From: Metellina segmentata | Lineage: Eukaryota; Arthropoda; Arachnida; Araneae; Tetragnathidae | DNA length: 64,000 nt | Direction: 5' to 3' | NCBI GenBank assembly: GCA_947359465.1 | Contig: OX375880.1 | Location: 17,616,120-17,680,119, forward strand | Part shown: in pieces, positions 21,497 to 32,814 of the stretch | How positions within the stretch are numbered: position 1 is the first letter of the stretch | Layout: every line of letters starts with the position of its first letter | Program-made: the position numbers and the translations under genes | The notes under the pieces: model-generated | Database searches by the model: none | Told to the model about the DNA's origin: nothing | The model's input: the letters and a program-made list of their open reading frames with translations, nothing else

Positions 21497-22999
21497 CAGG
21501 GTGGTCCCGAATTCATGGTACAAACTTTAATGGTAGGTACAGGACATTGTAACAATGATTTATTGTATAGGAATGTATAGTCGCAAGTGACGCGGTGAGG
21601 CGAAAACAGGGGAAATAACGGCCGAAAGGAAAAACAAAGATTTTATTGAAAGCGTTGTTGACAAGTGTCATGTTTACAGTAATTGTTCAAAATTGCGTCC
21701 ACCAGTATCGATACATGCTTGACAGCGTCGGTGGAGCGATTGGCGTACACGTTCAAAGATGCCTGGTATTTCACGCACACCTGCAGCAGCTACAGATAAG
21801 CGAGCGACGAGATCCTCATCTGAGTCAACTGGAGTCTCATAAACAAGATGCTTTAGATGTCCCCATAAAAAGTAATCGAGGCTCGATAAATCGGGAGATC
21901 GGGGTGGCCAAGGGACTGGTCCACCACGCCCAATCCATCGAGTACCAAACGTGGCATTCAGGTAATTCCGTACATCAATGCTGAAGTGTGCTGGCGCCCC
22001 ATCGTGCTGAAACCACATGCGGTTACGAATGGCGATCGGAACATCATGCAGCAGTTGTGGTAACACTTCTTTCAGAAAAATAAGATAGCTTCCGCCAGTG
22101 AGCCGCGTGGGTAGTAAGTATGGGCCAATCAAAAAGTCGTTCACAATACCAGCCCACACATTAATACTGAAACGTTGTTGAAACGCATGTCGACGCGTTG
22201 CATGTGGATTATCGGTTGCCCACACATGGGAATTGTGCGCATTAAAGACACCCTCGCGTGAAAATGTCGCTTCATCTGTAAATAGCACATAATCTACGAA
22301 ATCCGGCTGCAACGCACATTGCTGCATCACCCACAGGCAGAAGTTCACACGGCGAGGATAATCTGCCGGATTCAATGCTTGTACTTTCTGAAAATGGAAG
22401 GGGTGTAAGCGATTTTCGTTTAACACTCTGCATACAGTCTGATGACTCACACCTACGTCACGCGCAACAGTTCTTGTGCTTGACTCGGGTCTATCAGCCA
22501 CAATGTTCAAGATGCTTTCTTCCAGCCTTGGAGTGCGTACAGCTCTTACTCGACCAGCGCCATGTCTGTTGACGTCGAACGCACCTGTTTCACAAAGTTG
22601 ACGATGTAACCGTTGAAAAATTCTATGATCCGGCATTCGTCGATCAGGATACTCCGCGCGATACATTCGTAACGCAGCTCTGCCGTTACCATTTGCACGG
22701 CCGTACATGTAATGCATGTCTGCTTTTTCTGCATACGTAAAGTCACCCATCGTCTACGGCAGCACAATTGTGAATGGCGCTTTTCCCTACTGCGATGCAT
22801 CATGTTCAACAGCGGCTAGACATCTACTGCCCTCTACCGGCAATGATACCAACCGATCACTCCATTTCTCTTTCCTTTTATTTCCCCTGTTTACGCCTCA
22901 CCGCGTCACTTGCGACTATACATTCCTATACAATAAATCATTGTTACAATGTCCTGTACCTACCATTAAAGTTTGTACCATGAATTCGGGACCACCCTG
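21497..22999 (-). mobile_element. rosa-like mariner, copy 2 (apparently intact)
   Basis: The 1,503-bp element has 122-bp terminal inverted repeats (21497-21618 and 22878-22999) beginning CAGGGTGGTCCCGAATTCAT that I align with one mismatch. TA duplications lie at 21495-21496 and 23000-23001. One uninterrupted transposase frame fills the interior. Nearly identical termini and an open gene suggest a recent, possibly still competent insertion. Confidence 0.95.
21674..22750 (-). CDS. rosa-like mariner transposase, intact, 358 aa
   Basis: A complete transposase frame starting MGDFTYAEKADMHYMYG and ending GGRNFEQLL. Residues 1-50 and about 90-125 form two helix-turn-helix DNA-binding segments (DUF4817-like N-terminus; STRTVARDVGVSHQTVCRVL). 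Catalytic aspartates are D159 (LFTDEATFSREG), D250 (WFQHDGAPAHFS) and D292 (SPDLSSLDYFLWG). By my count 41 residues separate the second and third, so this is a DD41D enzyme; that spacing is what I recall for rosa-type mariners, unlike DD34D Mos1. The enzyme excises and integrates the element at TA dinucleotides. Length is normal for the superfamily and no lesion is visible. The start is supported by the matching N-terminus of the defective neighbour. No host promoter is evident; transcription would come from within the terminal repeat. Confidence 0.95.
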   Translation of the reverse strand: MGDFTYAEKADMHYMYGRANGNGRAALRMYRAEYPDRRMPDHRIFQRLHRQLCETGAFDVNRHGAGRVRAVRTPRLEESILNIVADRPESSTRTVARDVGVSHQTVCRVLNENRLHPFHFQKVQALNPADYPRRVNFCLWVMQQCALQPDFVDYVLFTDEATFSREGVFNAHNSHVWATDNPHATRRHAFQQRFSINVWAGIVNDFLIGPYLLPTRLTGGSYLIFLKEVLPQLLHDVPIAIRNRMWFQHDGAPAHFSIDVRNYLNATFGTRWIGRGGPVPWPPRSPDLSSLDYFLWGHLKHLVYETPVDSDEDLVARLSVAAAGVREIPGIFERVRQSLHRRCQACIDTGGRNFEQLL

Positions 23000-23001
23000 T
23001 A

Positions 23002-23149
23002 TAATGTAACCTAGTATACTGATTTAATGTAATTATGTATATATGTAATGCCGTATCATTCTGGGTAGACGTGTCACCTCGATGGCATGCTCTACTCATC
23101 CAACCACACTTATTGAAACTGGTACAGTGTCTCACGAAACTAGGCACGG
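23002..23149. other. Short stretch, nothing recognised
   Basis: TGCCGTATCATTCTGGGTAG at about 23050 loosely echoes ATGATACGGCATGACAATAC at 19991 in inverted orientation. It may be residual flank of the Tc1 element now separated by the two mariners. Confidence 0.3.
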
Positions 23150-23333
23150 GAGTGTGTGTTGGTGTTAGAGTGGTGAGGAAGTTTTGAGATTGCTCGGGTG
23201 TTGCCTCGTCATCTGACCACGGTTCAAAATTATGTGGTGTTGTTTCTCGGATCTTTCCCTTCGGATATCATCCCGGACCGTCACATACAGCTCAGTGTAT
23301 TGCTCCAATGAGCATGAGTTAAAATATCTACCC
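23150..23333 (+). mobile_element. SINE-A, head-less degenerate copy
   Basis: The body landmarks GTTGCCTCGTCATCTGACCA and CGGTTCAAAATTATGTGGTG, a TGATCCCGGACCGTC-like element and tail GAGTTAAAATATC are recognisable but diverged. Confidence 0.8.
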
Positions 23334-24284
23334 TTATCTTTTACTCAGCAGTTAGTCTTATAACCCTTTAGCTATATGTTGTTTTTCAAATGTATACGTA
23401 CTGTGTCCATCTTACGTAGAGCATTATTTTTTCAGAAACAGAGACAGAATTTTAGTTTTTCTGAGTGCTGACCAAGAATGCAGTAAATAATGGAGAGAGT
23501 GGGAGTGCACATGTCCTTAAGGAAAAGTTGTTACGTACCAATGAGTTCGAACTCCCCCAAAACAATTAATCGATAAACATGCAATTGATACCAAATCGTG
23601 CAATTGATTGAAGCTTGGTATGATATACCGAGTGGTTCTGGATCTAAGAGCGAAGAAGCTTAGAAGTAACACCTTTATTAGATTCGATCTAGTTGACAAT
23701 GTATACAAGTACGCAGTCGATCTCTACATGACGCGCATTCTCGAACACATACAGCATTGAGTACAGTGCATGCTCATGCTTCCTCTTCTTAATGAGCGTG
23801 TTGCCAGATTCTATTTACACGATATGTAACACTTGGTCACCAATTAAGGCCAAGCTTACATTTCAAGTGCTCGTCCCGAGACCAATTGAAGATGATTGCT
23901 GTGAAAATTCTGCTGTGTATCGCCACCAGAGTTGGACTTTACAACTTACTACTTTGTGACATTTCTGGTGAATTTCCTACAGTAATAACGATTCATCTGG
24001 ATTTAATATATTGTTGATAGGTACTTTGTCTCTGCGTGTGCATTCCGAGTTTTATTCCGGTCGAACACTGACACCGGGGTGTTTCAAATATTCTTTTAGC
24101 AAGAGTGTATTCCGCGATAACTGTTTTCGTGAAGATATTCAAGTTTATCACAAATTGAACTTGGAAAAATATAATCGAAATACATAAAGATTCAAAAATA
24201 ATGACAAGGTTTTATTTAAAATCAAAAGATACTATAGCTTAGCATTTCCCAATACATCATGTGATTGCACACATTGCTTAGGAA
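23334..24284. other. Resumed host module, then unrecognised sequence
   Basis: CTTTTACTCAGCAGTTAGTC at 23338 and the following ~70 bp resemble the intron module seen near 14808 and 14255, so the host locus seems to resume here after the inserted block. The rest has only short frames without recognisable domains. Confidence 0.4.
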
Positions 24285-24415
24285 GATATTTTAATGAACG
24301 TCGCACTGGAGCAACACAACGGGTTATTGACGACAGTCCGGGTAATTTGGTAATTTCTAATTAACTCCGTACAAGAGCAACATAACGAGCTATTGGGATC
24401 AATCCCCGAAAGCAG
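24285..24415 (-). mobile_element. SINE-A 3'-end fragments (two, stacked)
   Basis: Two copies of the tail motif occur: AATGAACGTCGCACTGGAGC and TAATTAACTCCGTACAAGAG. Each is followed by the GGGTTATTGACGA/GAGCTATTGGGA region. Confidence 0.75.
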
Positions 24416-24639
24416 TGGTCGATAAACTCTTTAATCCAAAAGAGCCAAAGATCAGCAGTAAAACGATTAAGATTTCTTTTGAGAGCCAAATTTCATCTCA
24501 AGAACCATATATTTAGTGGTCGGTTTAAACTATCTACTAACATTTAATAAAACCAGATAGCATAATTATAATAATAATCTTATTTATTGGACAAAAAAAT
24601 ATTTGTTTACATTAAGATAAAAATATGACAAACCCCGTA

Positions 24640-25700
24640 TTTAATGTAAACAATGACCTTGCATTTCCTTGGAAAGTTAGGATAAGTCATATTTGTTTGC
24701 CGTTGTTTTTAATTTCAAGCAGGATTCCAGGTTATCTTTAATGACAGTTTCTCAATTTACTTTTGATAAGGTTCAGGCTTGAAAAAGATTGTTCGCATGA
24801 ATATGTAGAGCAAAAGAGCGAAAGAACAGCAAATTTTAGTTTTTTTATTGATGCTATGAGGCAGGAATACTATTTCAGTTGTGGAAAATTATGTCTTTGT
24901 TCTCCATGTGTCGTTCAAAGCAGACTACTTTCTGCAAACTAAGATCATATTTATTTTTTTCCAATTTTTCCGTATCAGATAAGGCGTTCAAATTTGGAGC
25001 TCCATCATTCTTTGTTTTTACTCCAGTCATTGCATTTCAAAAGCGCCAATGTCAATATTAAAGGGAGAAAAATTCAATTATGTTACGTCAGCACTGAGGT
25101 TTTGTTTACAAAGGCCAACGTCGGTATGCTATTTCTGAATTCTTGAAACCTCCGTAGAAAAACTTCCCTCATATTTATAATTGTTTTGAAATAGTAAATG
25201 TCAATTACCTAGTTATTTTCTAAGTGATGTTTCAACAGGCTTGGAAGATGAATTAATGTTTCTCTTTCAAAATCTTGAGCAAAAAGGGATAATGTGTTTT
25301 CGAATGAAATGACTTCTTCCAACATCGAAAAAATTGTGTTTAGTTTTCCATATAGTTTACGAAAGATTATTTAGATAATTCAATGTATACCATTATATCG
25401 CTGTGTCATTATGTCACAATATTCGTCAAAAGCTATAGATAAAGCTGAAACCAATTCAAGATCTTCGATTTGCTGATTGGTTGAATTCGAAGGCATTTTG
25501 ACTGCTCTGTCATTTACTGTTTTAGCAAACAGTGGTAACTCTTTATTTTTTTTTTATAATTTCTGCATTGTTCGTAAAATCTCGGAATAGCTCTTCGGAT
25601 GCATTTATAAAACAACTTTCAAATGTATTCACCGTCTGTGTATGGTTTGCATCTCTTAGCAATCTCTTGACTAACTATAAAGCTTGCAATACTAACATTT
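24640..25700 (-). pseudogene. Decayed hAT-family transposase (C-terminal half)
   Basis: Read on the minus strand across frames, the C-terminus shows CEQSFSSLNLIKSKLRN (near 24755-24805), then after a frameshift IKDNLESCLKLKTTANKYD. This is the hAT dimerisation motif as in ZBED/GTF2IRD2-type proteins. Upstream pieces resembling SFENTLSLFAQDFERETLIH near 25210-25310 fit the middle of the same proteins. Many stops are present; no zinc-finger BED domain or catalytic triad could be read. Terminal repeats were not found. It is older than the hAT copies at 1738 and 17536 and of a different lineage. Confidence 0.6.
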
Positions 25701-25861
25701 TTAGAAGATTACACAGAATAATTAACAATACAGAACTTGATTTTCTTTTTACTCTTCTCAAGTTCTTCAACTGCTTTCTTCCTGGAATCACCGGCGGGGT
25801 ATCTACTGCCAGCATTTAGTCGAAATCGATTGTTGTCAGAGCCGCGGTTTGCCTACCACTG

Positions 25862-25950
25862 CCCTAAGGGAAAGATCCTAGGACACCACCACGAAATTTT
25901 AAACCAAGGTCAAATGACGAGGCAACACCTGAGCTGACACCTCAGTCTCC
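25862..25950 (-). mobile_element. SINE-A fragment
   Basis: The central part only (CTAAGGGAAAGATCCTAGGA to GGCAACACCTGAGCTGACAC). Both ends are missing. Confidence 0.8.
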
Positions 25951-26185
25951 ATAGGCGATAGTCTGGTATCAATCATCAACACTCTGCTTAGATGATGCTA
26001 CGCTATGAGTATAACCAATATATCACATCCAGTGCACTTCATTATTAATTTAATAATACCAAGTAGCTATATTATATGCCATTGTAAATGAGTATTAGAT
26101 ATCAGAACTTAAGTCGGTTCAATGCTGTTAATCAAAAATGGAATGTCAATAAAGAGTTTTTGGTTTGACAAGTAGATAGGAAGAT

Positions 26186-26362
26186 TAAATAACATCGAAC
26201 TGGAGCAACACATCGGGCTCTTGGACCAACCCCTAAGCGAAATATCTGAGGACAACACCTCGTAATTTTGAACCACGTCAGATGAGAAGATACACATCTA
26301 TTTGATTTGACAGGTTGGTAGGAATTTTAATGAACGTCGAACTGGAGTTACACGACTTGGTC
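26186..26362 (-). mobile_element. SINE-A fragments (two)
   Basis: One ~107-bp 3' portion (AACATCGAACTGGAGCAACA to CACGTCAGATGAGAAGA) is followed after 30 bp by another short tail (TTTTAATGAACGTCGAACTG). Both are degenerate. Confidence 0.75.
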
Positions 26363-26777
26363 TGACTGGAAATTTGATAGATTGGTAGAGATAAGCGTAT
26401 AAAATATACACATATTTAAATTATATTGAAATCAAATTAATGAAAGTGACAGAACACTTAACGACAGTAGGGAAAATATAGTCAGAATAGCGTATAGTAA
26501 TAGCGTATAAAACATAGTCAGAATAATTTAGAGTTTTGTTGATTCAAGGAGTTTTTTTAAGTTTCAGTAGCAATGGGGTTTTTTTTTTATGTGGAGGGGA
26601 GGGGACATCAGAAATTTCTATTGAGGCTTTGGAAAAAAAACATATTCCATGATACTTGTTTTCAGTAAAGTATAAAAAATTTAAATTATTTCTGTAAAAT
26701 TTTAATCAAGTCTTAAAAGGAACCACTACTTTCATCGGAACAAATATTTAGCTTTAGGTAATGGTATTTTTTAATTA

Positions 26778-26883
26778 AGGTAATGGTAATTTTAGTTAAC
26801 GTCATACTAGAGCAATACTATGGGCAATTGACGACGGTCCGGGATTAATCCTCTGAGGGATAGATCCGAGGACACCACCTTTT
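26778..26883 (-). mobile_element. SINE-A 3' fragment
   Basis: TAAGGTAATGGTAATTTTAG, AACGTCATACTAGAGCAATA and GACGACGGTCCGGGATTAAT identify the tail and adjacent body. The rest is absent. The sequence passes directly into a copy of repeat R1. Confidence 0.85.
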
Positions 26884-26904
26884 ATTAAAAGAAAATCAAA
26901 AGTA

Positions 26905-27426
26905 TAAGGTATCTATCTGGTGTAAAATTTTCCGCAGACTTCAGATTCGTTAAAACTTTTATTCTATCATGAACGATCGCTGAGATAGAAAAAAGCACTG
27001 AAGAACGCCAGTGATGACTAATAATTTCTTATGCTTCAATCGAATCCGTTTCTCAGGAAATCAAAATAAATTAATCTCGAATGAAACGAAGATCATTCGA
27101 ATCTGTCTGCTACCATTCCCATTTGGAAGGTGAAACAAATTGGCATGGTTCCAAAGGCTGACGTCTATAGTAACGTCACGTCAGAGGGAGAAAAGTCAAA
27201 ATTCTGGTTCTTCTTTTTCCGGGACCAAAGATTAAAGAGACGAAAAAAATAATAAATTCATTTTAAAATGTTCTAGACTGAATTTTACAATTCGCCGCGA
27301 CCCCAAAATTGCAAAAAATTCAGACTACATGTGGGACAAATCCCATTACTGTAAGTGCCACAGATTCGTCAGGACTTTGCGTGCAGAAAACAGAAGAACA
27401 CTTCCTTTTATAATAGTAGAGATACA
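26905..27426 (+). repeat. Interspersed repeat R1
   Basis: It begins near TCTGGTGTAAAATTTTCCGC and ends near TTCCTTTTATAATAGTAGAG. The same landmarks in the same order occur at 44826-45354 (shared: GCATGGTTCCAA, CGCCGCGACCC, TTTTATAATAGTAGAGA). Non-coding; unclassified, perhaps a retroelement 3' end given the shared terminal motif. Confidence 0.7.
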
Positions 27427-28625
27427 GCATCTGGTCTTGCTGACCATCTTGTATATTAGAAACTCTTTTCACTACACTTAAAGACTTACGTTGTAAAAAC
27501 GCTGTCACAACTTTCCTCGAACCCTAATGAAAAAAAATTTCAAGACCCCTTCGGTATTCCGGTGTCCTGCGCGGCCGCTTAGTCCGTTTTCCGCTTAATC
27601 CGCCACTGAATAATAGGCAAATTGGCGCCGAAGTTTATGGGTATGGCTTTAACGGAAAGTACCCTCTCTTCGGTGTCGGTAAACCTTTCGTTGGGTGTGT
27701 GTTGTGTCTATGGATATTGTATATCTGTCTGACACAGCATGGACAAATATGGCTCTTGTGTCCATAAAACCTCCAACCATAGTTCAAATCAAACATGTAA
27801 ACTGAGTAGCAAAATTACAGAACGAATCCAGTTATGGTTCAATTTTATATCGTTTATTTAAGTTGCCATTCGACAATAAAACAAATTTATTGTAATAAAT
27901 TATAATTTTTTAGTTGAAGTTTTGACTGTTTTTTTTTTGGTCGAATAATATTTGTTGGGAAATGAGAAATTCATTTTGCAAGAATCTTGTGACATAAATA
28001 CTTCAATAAATGTTTTACATATTCAGTAATAATACTTTGTCGAATTGGCTTTTCTACAATTCTAATTGACGATTATTAATTAAAATGGAGGGAAAAACAT
28101 AACAAAATTTGATTATTGTTCAACTCAAGTCTAACATTGAACAGTTGGGCTCAGCATGTTCACGATTTAATGGCTGATTTTAGTGTCTACAGATTGAATA
28201 AACTTCCTTCGAATTTCGCCTCAACCATTTCTTTATCTAATCGAAACGGTTTCACTTCCTACACGCCTTTATTACCCTTCGGTTTGAGATAAGAGAGCTC
28301 TGGCTGATATAGGTAACACTTACATTACGAAACAAAGCGTATGTCGATTGTTTGGCCGGTAAAATTTCAGCACCATTTCTTTTCAATTGCAGTTGTAATT
28401 CTTATGGTTAGGCAGCTCAACTCGTGATAAGTAGGTATTGTATAAGTACGCTATAGAAATTGAATTGATACTTGTAACCTTGGAATTACATCTTGCCGAA
28501 AGCAAGTAAGTAATCTTATTATTGCAAGTACTTCGCATGTGTTTATTTTTATAACTTGCATCATGTACGGTAGGTGTGCAGACTTGTTAAGACCAAGGAC
28601 TGCATAGATTCACTGTGACTTATCG
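27427..28625. other. No recognised feature
   Basis: AT-rich sequence with short frames only. No repeat family or RNA gene recognised. Confidence 0.5.
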
Positions 28626-28755
28626 GTAGGTGTTTTAATTAACGTCGTGCATGGTAGCAACACAACGGGCGACCGACAACGGTTTGGAATTACTCCCCAA
28701 GGAAAAGATTCGAGAACAACACCACTTAAATTTAAGCCACGGTCAGATAACGAGT
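28626..28755 (-). mobile_element. SINE-A 3' fragment
   Basis: It has TAGGTGTTTTAATTAACGTC, AACACAACGGGCGACCGACA and GCCACGGTCAGATAACGAG. The head is missing. Confidence 0.82.
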
Positions 28756-28999
28756 GACATATTTTATTATTTTTTTAGAGGGCCGTTAAACAGATATGAA
28801 TTATCTATCGTATAACATTTGGTTTATTTATCAGATATTGTTGCAAAATTGTGACAAAGCGAGATCCGAAGAAAGTAAATAGATTTTTTTAATTATGCGT
28901 GACATTGCATTGATTTTACAACTGCTTTTATATTTGGTTCAATTTTTGCATTAGCCACGCTTAAAATCAATTCAAAATTTTCATTCGTCAAGTTATTCC

Positions 29000-29390
29000 T
29001 ATTTTTCGATTCGTTGCTGTTGTTGTCGTATGTTCTTCTGGGATACATATGAAAGCAAGGGACGAACAGAAACATTCAAGACAAGTACAGAAGAATAATT
29101 TTTTTTCTTCTTCTATTTTTCTTCTATTCTTTCTTTCTATTTCTCGATTCGTTGCTGTTGTTGTCGTATGTTCTTCTGGGATACATATGAAAGCAAGGGA
29201 CGAACAGAAACATTCAAGACAAGTACAGAAGAATAATTTTTTTTCTTCTTCTATTTTTCTTCTATTCTTTTTTTCTATTTCTCGATTCGTTGCTGTTGTT
29301 GTCGTATGTTCTTCTGGGATACATATGAAAGCAAGGGACGAACAGAAACATTCAAGACAAGTACAGAAGAATAATTTTTTTTTTCGATTC
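29000..29390. repeat. 138-bp tandem repeat, about 2.8 copies
   Basis: The landmark CGATTCGTTGCTGTTGTTGT recurs at 29007, 29145 and 29283. Each unit combines a pyrimidine-rich tract with GGGATACATATGAAAGCAAG. Units are nearly identical. Because 138 is a multiple of three, both strands carry long repetitive open frames, which should not be taken as proteins. Confidence 0.95.
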
Positions 29391-29409
29391 GTTAGCATTC
29401 ACAACTGAA

Positions 29410-29704
29410 AATGGGTTGGAAAAGTAACGTAAAGCAACCAGTGGGTTGCGAGTTCGAATCCAACCAAAAACTGTCGTGTGAAAAGTGAAAAAGGGGCTAG
29501 TGCGCGTTAAATCTGTTGGGGCCTGTAATGTCCTCACGTTGGTGTGGTGTGGAAGTTTGGAGAGTGGGATACCAGCTCAGGCGGTGCCTCGTTATCTGAC
29601 TGTGGTTAAAAATTACGTGGTTTTGTCTTTTTTAATCTCTCTCTTCGGGTTTGATCCCGGACCGACGCATATAGCCCGTTGTATTTTTCCACTGCAACGT
29701 TAAT
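29410..29704 (+). mobile_element. SINE-A with alternative (type 2) tRNA-like head
   Basis: The head GTGGGTTGCGAGTTCGAATC (B-box) followed by CAACCAAAAACTGTCGTG differs from the type 1 head. The body from GGGGCTAGTGCGCGTTAAAT onward is the family body, ending CTGCAACGTTAAT. Confidence 0.82.
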
Positions 29705-29955
29705 CAGAATACCAATATATAGTATCGAACAATGCGACTACATGGTTATATAAATTACTTGTATCAATATTGATGCATTATTATCAGTTACTGATGATAA
29801 CTTATGATTGACGAATATAAAATATATATATTCGTCAATTCCTGTTAAAAACCGGACAAAATGGATATTTTCATTTATCCTCGTGCTGGTTATTTCGACG
29901 AGGCATCTCTTCAATAGTAAAGCTGACTGTTAGGGATTTCAATAAGATTCGATAA
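29705..29955. other. Nothing recognised
   Basis: A short AT-rich spacer with a TATAAAATATATATATTCG inverted motif near 29815-29840. Confidence 0.4.
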
Positions 29956-29959
29956 TGGA

Positions 29960-30660
29960 CTTATTAAATTTATGTCCGATCCACTGGACTGAACCAACAG
30001 CTCAGTTTTGATCTATCTTCACGTCTGATTGACGTACTCCCGGGTCGGGAATTTCCTCAGAGTGCACAAACAGCAGTCGTGACTGCCGCAGGCTAAGCTT
30101 AACCTTTTTCCAGAGCTCGTATGAGCACTTCTCCAGAGAACGGGGTCTCGGTAACCGTGAACGGGTGTCCACTTCCTCGGATCAGTTTGATCCCTCGGGT
30201 ATGGTGACCTCTATCACCCAAATCTTTTTCACTTATCTCTCGACTCCGAAAGTCCAACAGGGGTTGTTGGGGCCCCCTCTCGTTTCATTGGTCGCGCTTG
30301 TCCACTCGCCGTCGGCTGGTTCCAAATCGGGCTGTCCAGTGACGGTTAATTTTCTCCTTCCGCAGTGAACTTCATTAGCGAGTACTAAAGTCTCTGCGTT
30401 CTCCTATGATCCAGGTAGCGACGTAAATGAACCACTAACTCTTTACCGTCGGCTCGTTAACTCTCGGTCCAGCGCGCTGGGTTCATGCGTCGGCGTGACC
30501 ACCGCGGCATCACGTTTTTCATCCTTTCAACTTTACCGCCGAGCGCCTGCTTTGCTTCCATCACACTATCACCTGTGAGGCACCGCCTACGAGGCCAACA
30601 TCGACTTTTGGGGACCCCATTCCTTCCCTCTCTATCTTTGCATCACAGCTACTGAGGTTT
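29960..30660 (-). repeat. LTR-like repeat, second copy in reverse
   Basis: The reverse complement matches the family at 15120-16660: GATCCGAGGAAGTGGACACC, TTACCGAGACCCCGTTCTCT, GCCTGCGGCAGTCACGACTG and the ATTAACCGTCACTGGACAGC region. It has only one unit of the internal tandem and lacks the 27-bp tandem. No LTR pair was seen nearby. The open frame at 30165 is spurious. Confidence 0.55.
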
Positions 30661-30853
30661 ATAAGCTGGAGTAGGCGATGCTGCTTCAAAAACGCCACCA
30701 GAATGCACCTGGTTACACAAACCTATTGACTGCTAAACCTATTATTTTACTCTGCAATTGTAAAAAACAAAACTTCTCTTTTGAATAAATAATTCTCATC
30801 TTTAGGTTGTATTCATTATTGCTTCCACAAATAGAATGCAAAATTATGTTTTG

Positions 30854-31660
30854 GAACAGCTGCACTCTACGTTTATGAGCGATTCAACGGCCTTGACAAT
30901 TTTTTTGGCGCACTTCTAAAGTCGCCAAGGAAAGAATTATTTCCTAACTCTTTTCCTGTCACAATTTTTTTTTTCTTTTTACAACACACTGTTTAAGCAC
31001 ATTTCAGAACGTTTTGAAAAGTATTTTTTTTAAACTTTCACTAAAAGTAGTAAACTTAAGCACATATCAAAACACATTTGTGAACCAGCAGAGAAACTGA
31101 GCTACGAATGTTGGGTAAGAATACCCTGAAACTTTTCAATTACACTAAATACAGTGGGCATGTTGAAAAAGAAAAAGATTTACAAAAGAAAAAAGCAAGA
31201 AATAATATAACCTGATAACGTCATAATTCTTTTATAAAAAAAATAATGAAAACGAAAATGGTCAAAAAAACAAAACTCTTAATCCTTTCGTGAAAACTAT
31301 TGTAATAAAATAAAAATTATACAACTGTCAAAATACAAATAAATGGACCAATGGTATCACATAAAACGATTTAAAAGGACCAATGCAATCAAAGAATATT
31401 TTTTAAACAAAATAACCAATGGGAGGAAAGAAAGAATTTCAAACGAATCAATGAAATCAAACGACTTGAACGGATTTTGAAAGAACTTTCAAGAATATTG
31501 AAAATGAAAATTCAAAGTTTTCGTTTGCCGAGGTTGCCATGAAAACCACAACAACCCCTTATGGGTTTCCTTAATTTATCGTAACTCGCTACTAGAAGTG
31601 AGCCAAAAAAAAATCGCCAAACCGTTGCCATCACTCATAAACGTAGAGTGTAGCTGTACC
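30854..31660. mobile_element. GGTACAGC MITE, ~807 bp
   Basis: The left end is GGAACAGCTGCACTCTACGT and the right end ACGTAGAGTGTAGCTGTACC. The exact 8-bp target duplication TATGTTTT lies at 30846-30853 and 31661-31668. The interior matches the copies at 43771 and 57332 along its length (TTGGCGCACTTCTAAAGTCG; GGACCAATGGTATCACATAA). Non-coding. Confidence 0.95.
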
Positions 31661-31668
31661 TATGTTTT

Positions 31669-32520
31669 TAATGGGAATTATCATCATGGCCAGAATTTTT
31701 AACACTTTTGCACGTAAAAACAAAAGCAAGATATCACTTGAATACAATTGATGACTTACGCGTGGCTCTTTCAAAAAAGGCGCCTTGTTTATAAAGTATT
31801 AGCTATTATTAATAAACAACAAGGTAGCTTTTAAAAATTGAGGTATTGTTTTGTATGTATAGTAAATGTGTGTTTCTTTTTTAATACATAAATTATCTTG
31901 AAATAGATGTAATATCCTCAATAAAGAAATGACAACATATTTTTCAAGGCTGTGCGTAAACGTATTATTAGATTCAAGGAGTAGCCGGTTTTTAAAATAG
32001 TTGAGAACCACTGCCTCAAAGAAACAGTGGACTTAACTTCAAACTAAAGAAACTAAACACTTTTGGAATATGTAAAGTTTGGTCCCTAAAAATGAAGTCA
32101 TTCGGAAGTTGTAACAAAAAAATTTTTAGTAAATTAGCAAAAATATGCAAAGGTCTCATGCACCATTAATTTTCAATGTAGTGTCATTTATTTAACTCAA
32201 ATAATAGTTGGTGTATTTATAAATCAAATTACCCCTCCCATTTGGTAAATGTATCACTCAATTGTAAAGAAAAACACAAATTGGTCTAAAAGATCTAAAT
32301 TTGCAAAAAAAAAGGCATAGGTTGCACAACGGTGTAAACAGAAATCTCGAAATTTAGAAGCATGATCGATTCCTCATTTGAATTTAAGTATTTACGACAG
32401 ATTGCAAGGATTATACAAAAAATATTCAAGAAAATCAATTGTTACTGGATAACACAGGGAGCATTTTAAAGTAAGAATGTCAAAAACTCTCTATCGGAGA
32501 AAAAAGCGTACTTGTAGCAA
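31669..32520. other. No recognised feature
   Basis: AT-rich sequence without domain-bearing frames. Nothing identified. Confidence 0.5.
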
Positions 32521-32814
32521 GTAGGTATTTTAATTAACGTCGTTCTGAAGTAACACAACGGGCTATTGTCGACAATCCGGGATCAATCCCACAAAGGAAA
32601 GATCCGAGGACAATACCATGTTATTTTGAATCACGGTCAGATGACGAGGCAACACCTGAGCTGGCACACTACTCTCCAGCCTTTACACCAACCAAACGAC
32701 TTTTGGCCACGACAGATTGAAGGTGCACCAGCCATCCATGCACTGACCTGGAATCGAACCAGGAACCTTCCGATCTAGCGGCTAACACCCAAACCACCAG
32801 ACCGGTTGGTCGGC
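32521..32814 (-). mobile_element. SINE-A, nearly full length, type 1 head
   Basis: It runs from the tail GTAGGTATTTTAATTAACGT to the head with B-box GGAATCGAACCAGGAACC and the A-box side ending GACCGGTTGGTCGG. A short deletion is present in the central body near 32705. Confidence 0.88.

Noticed and set aside
29049..29408. 119- and 136-residue open frames on opposite strands over the 138-bp tandem repeat
   Set aside because: The repeat period is a multiple of three, so frames stay open on both strands; the peptides are low-complexity repeats with no independent support.
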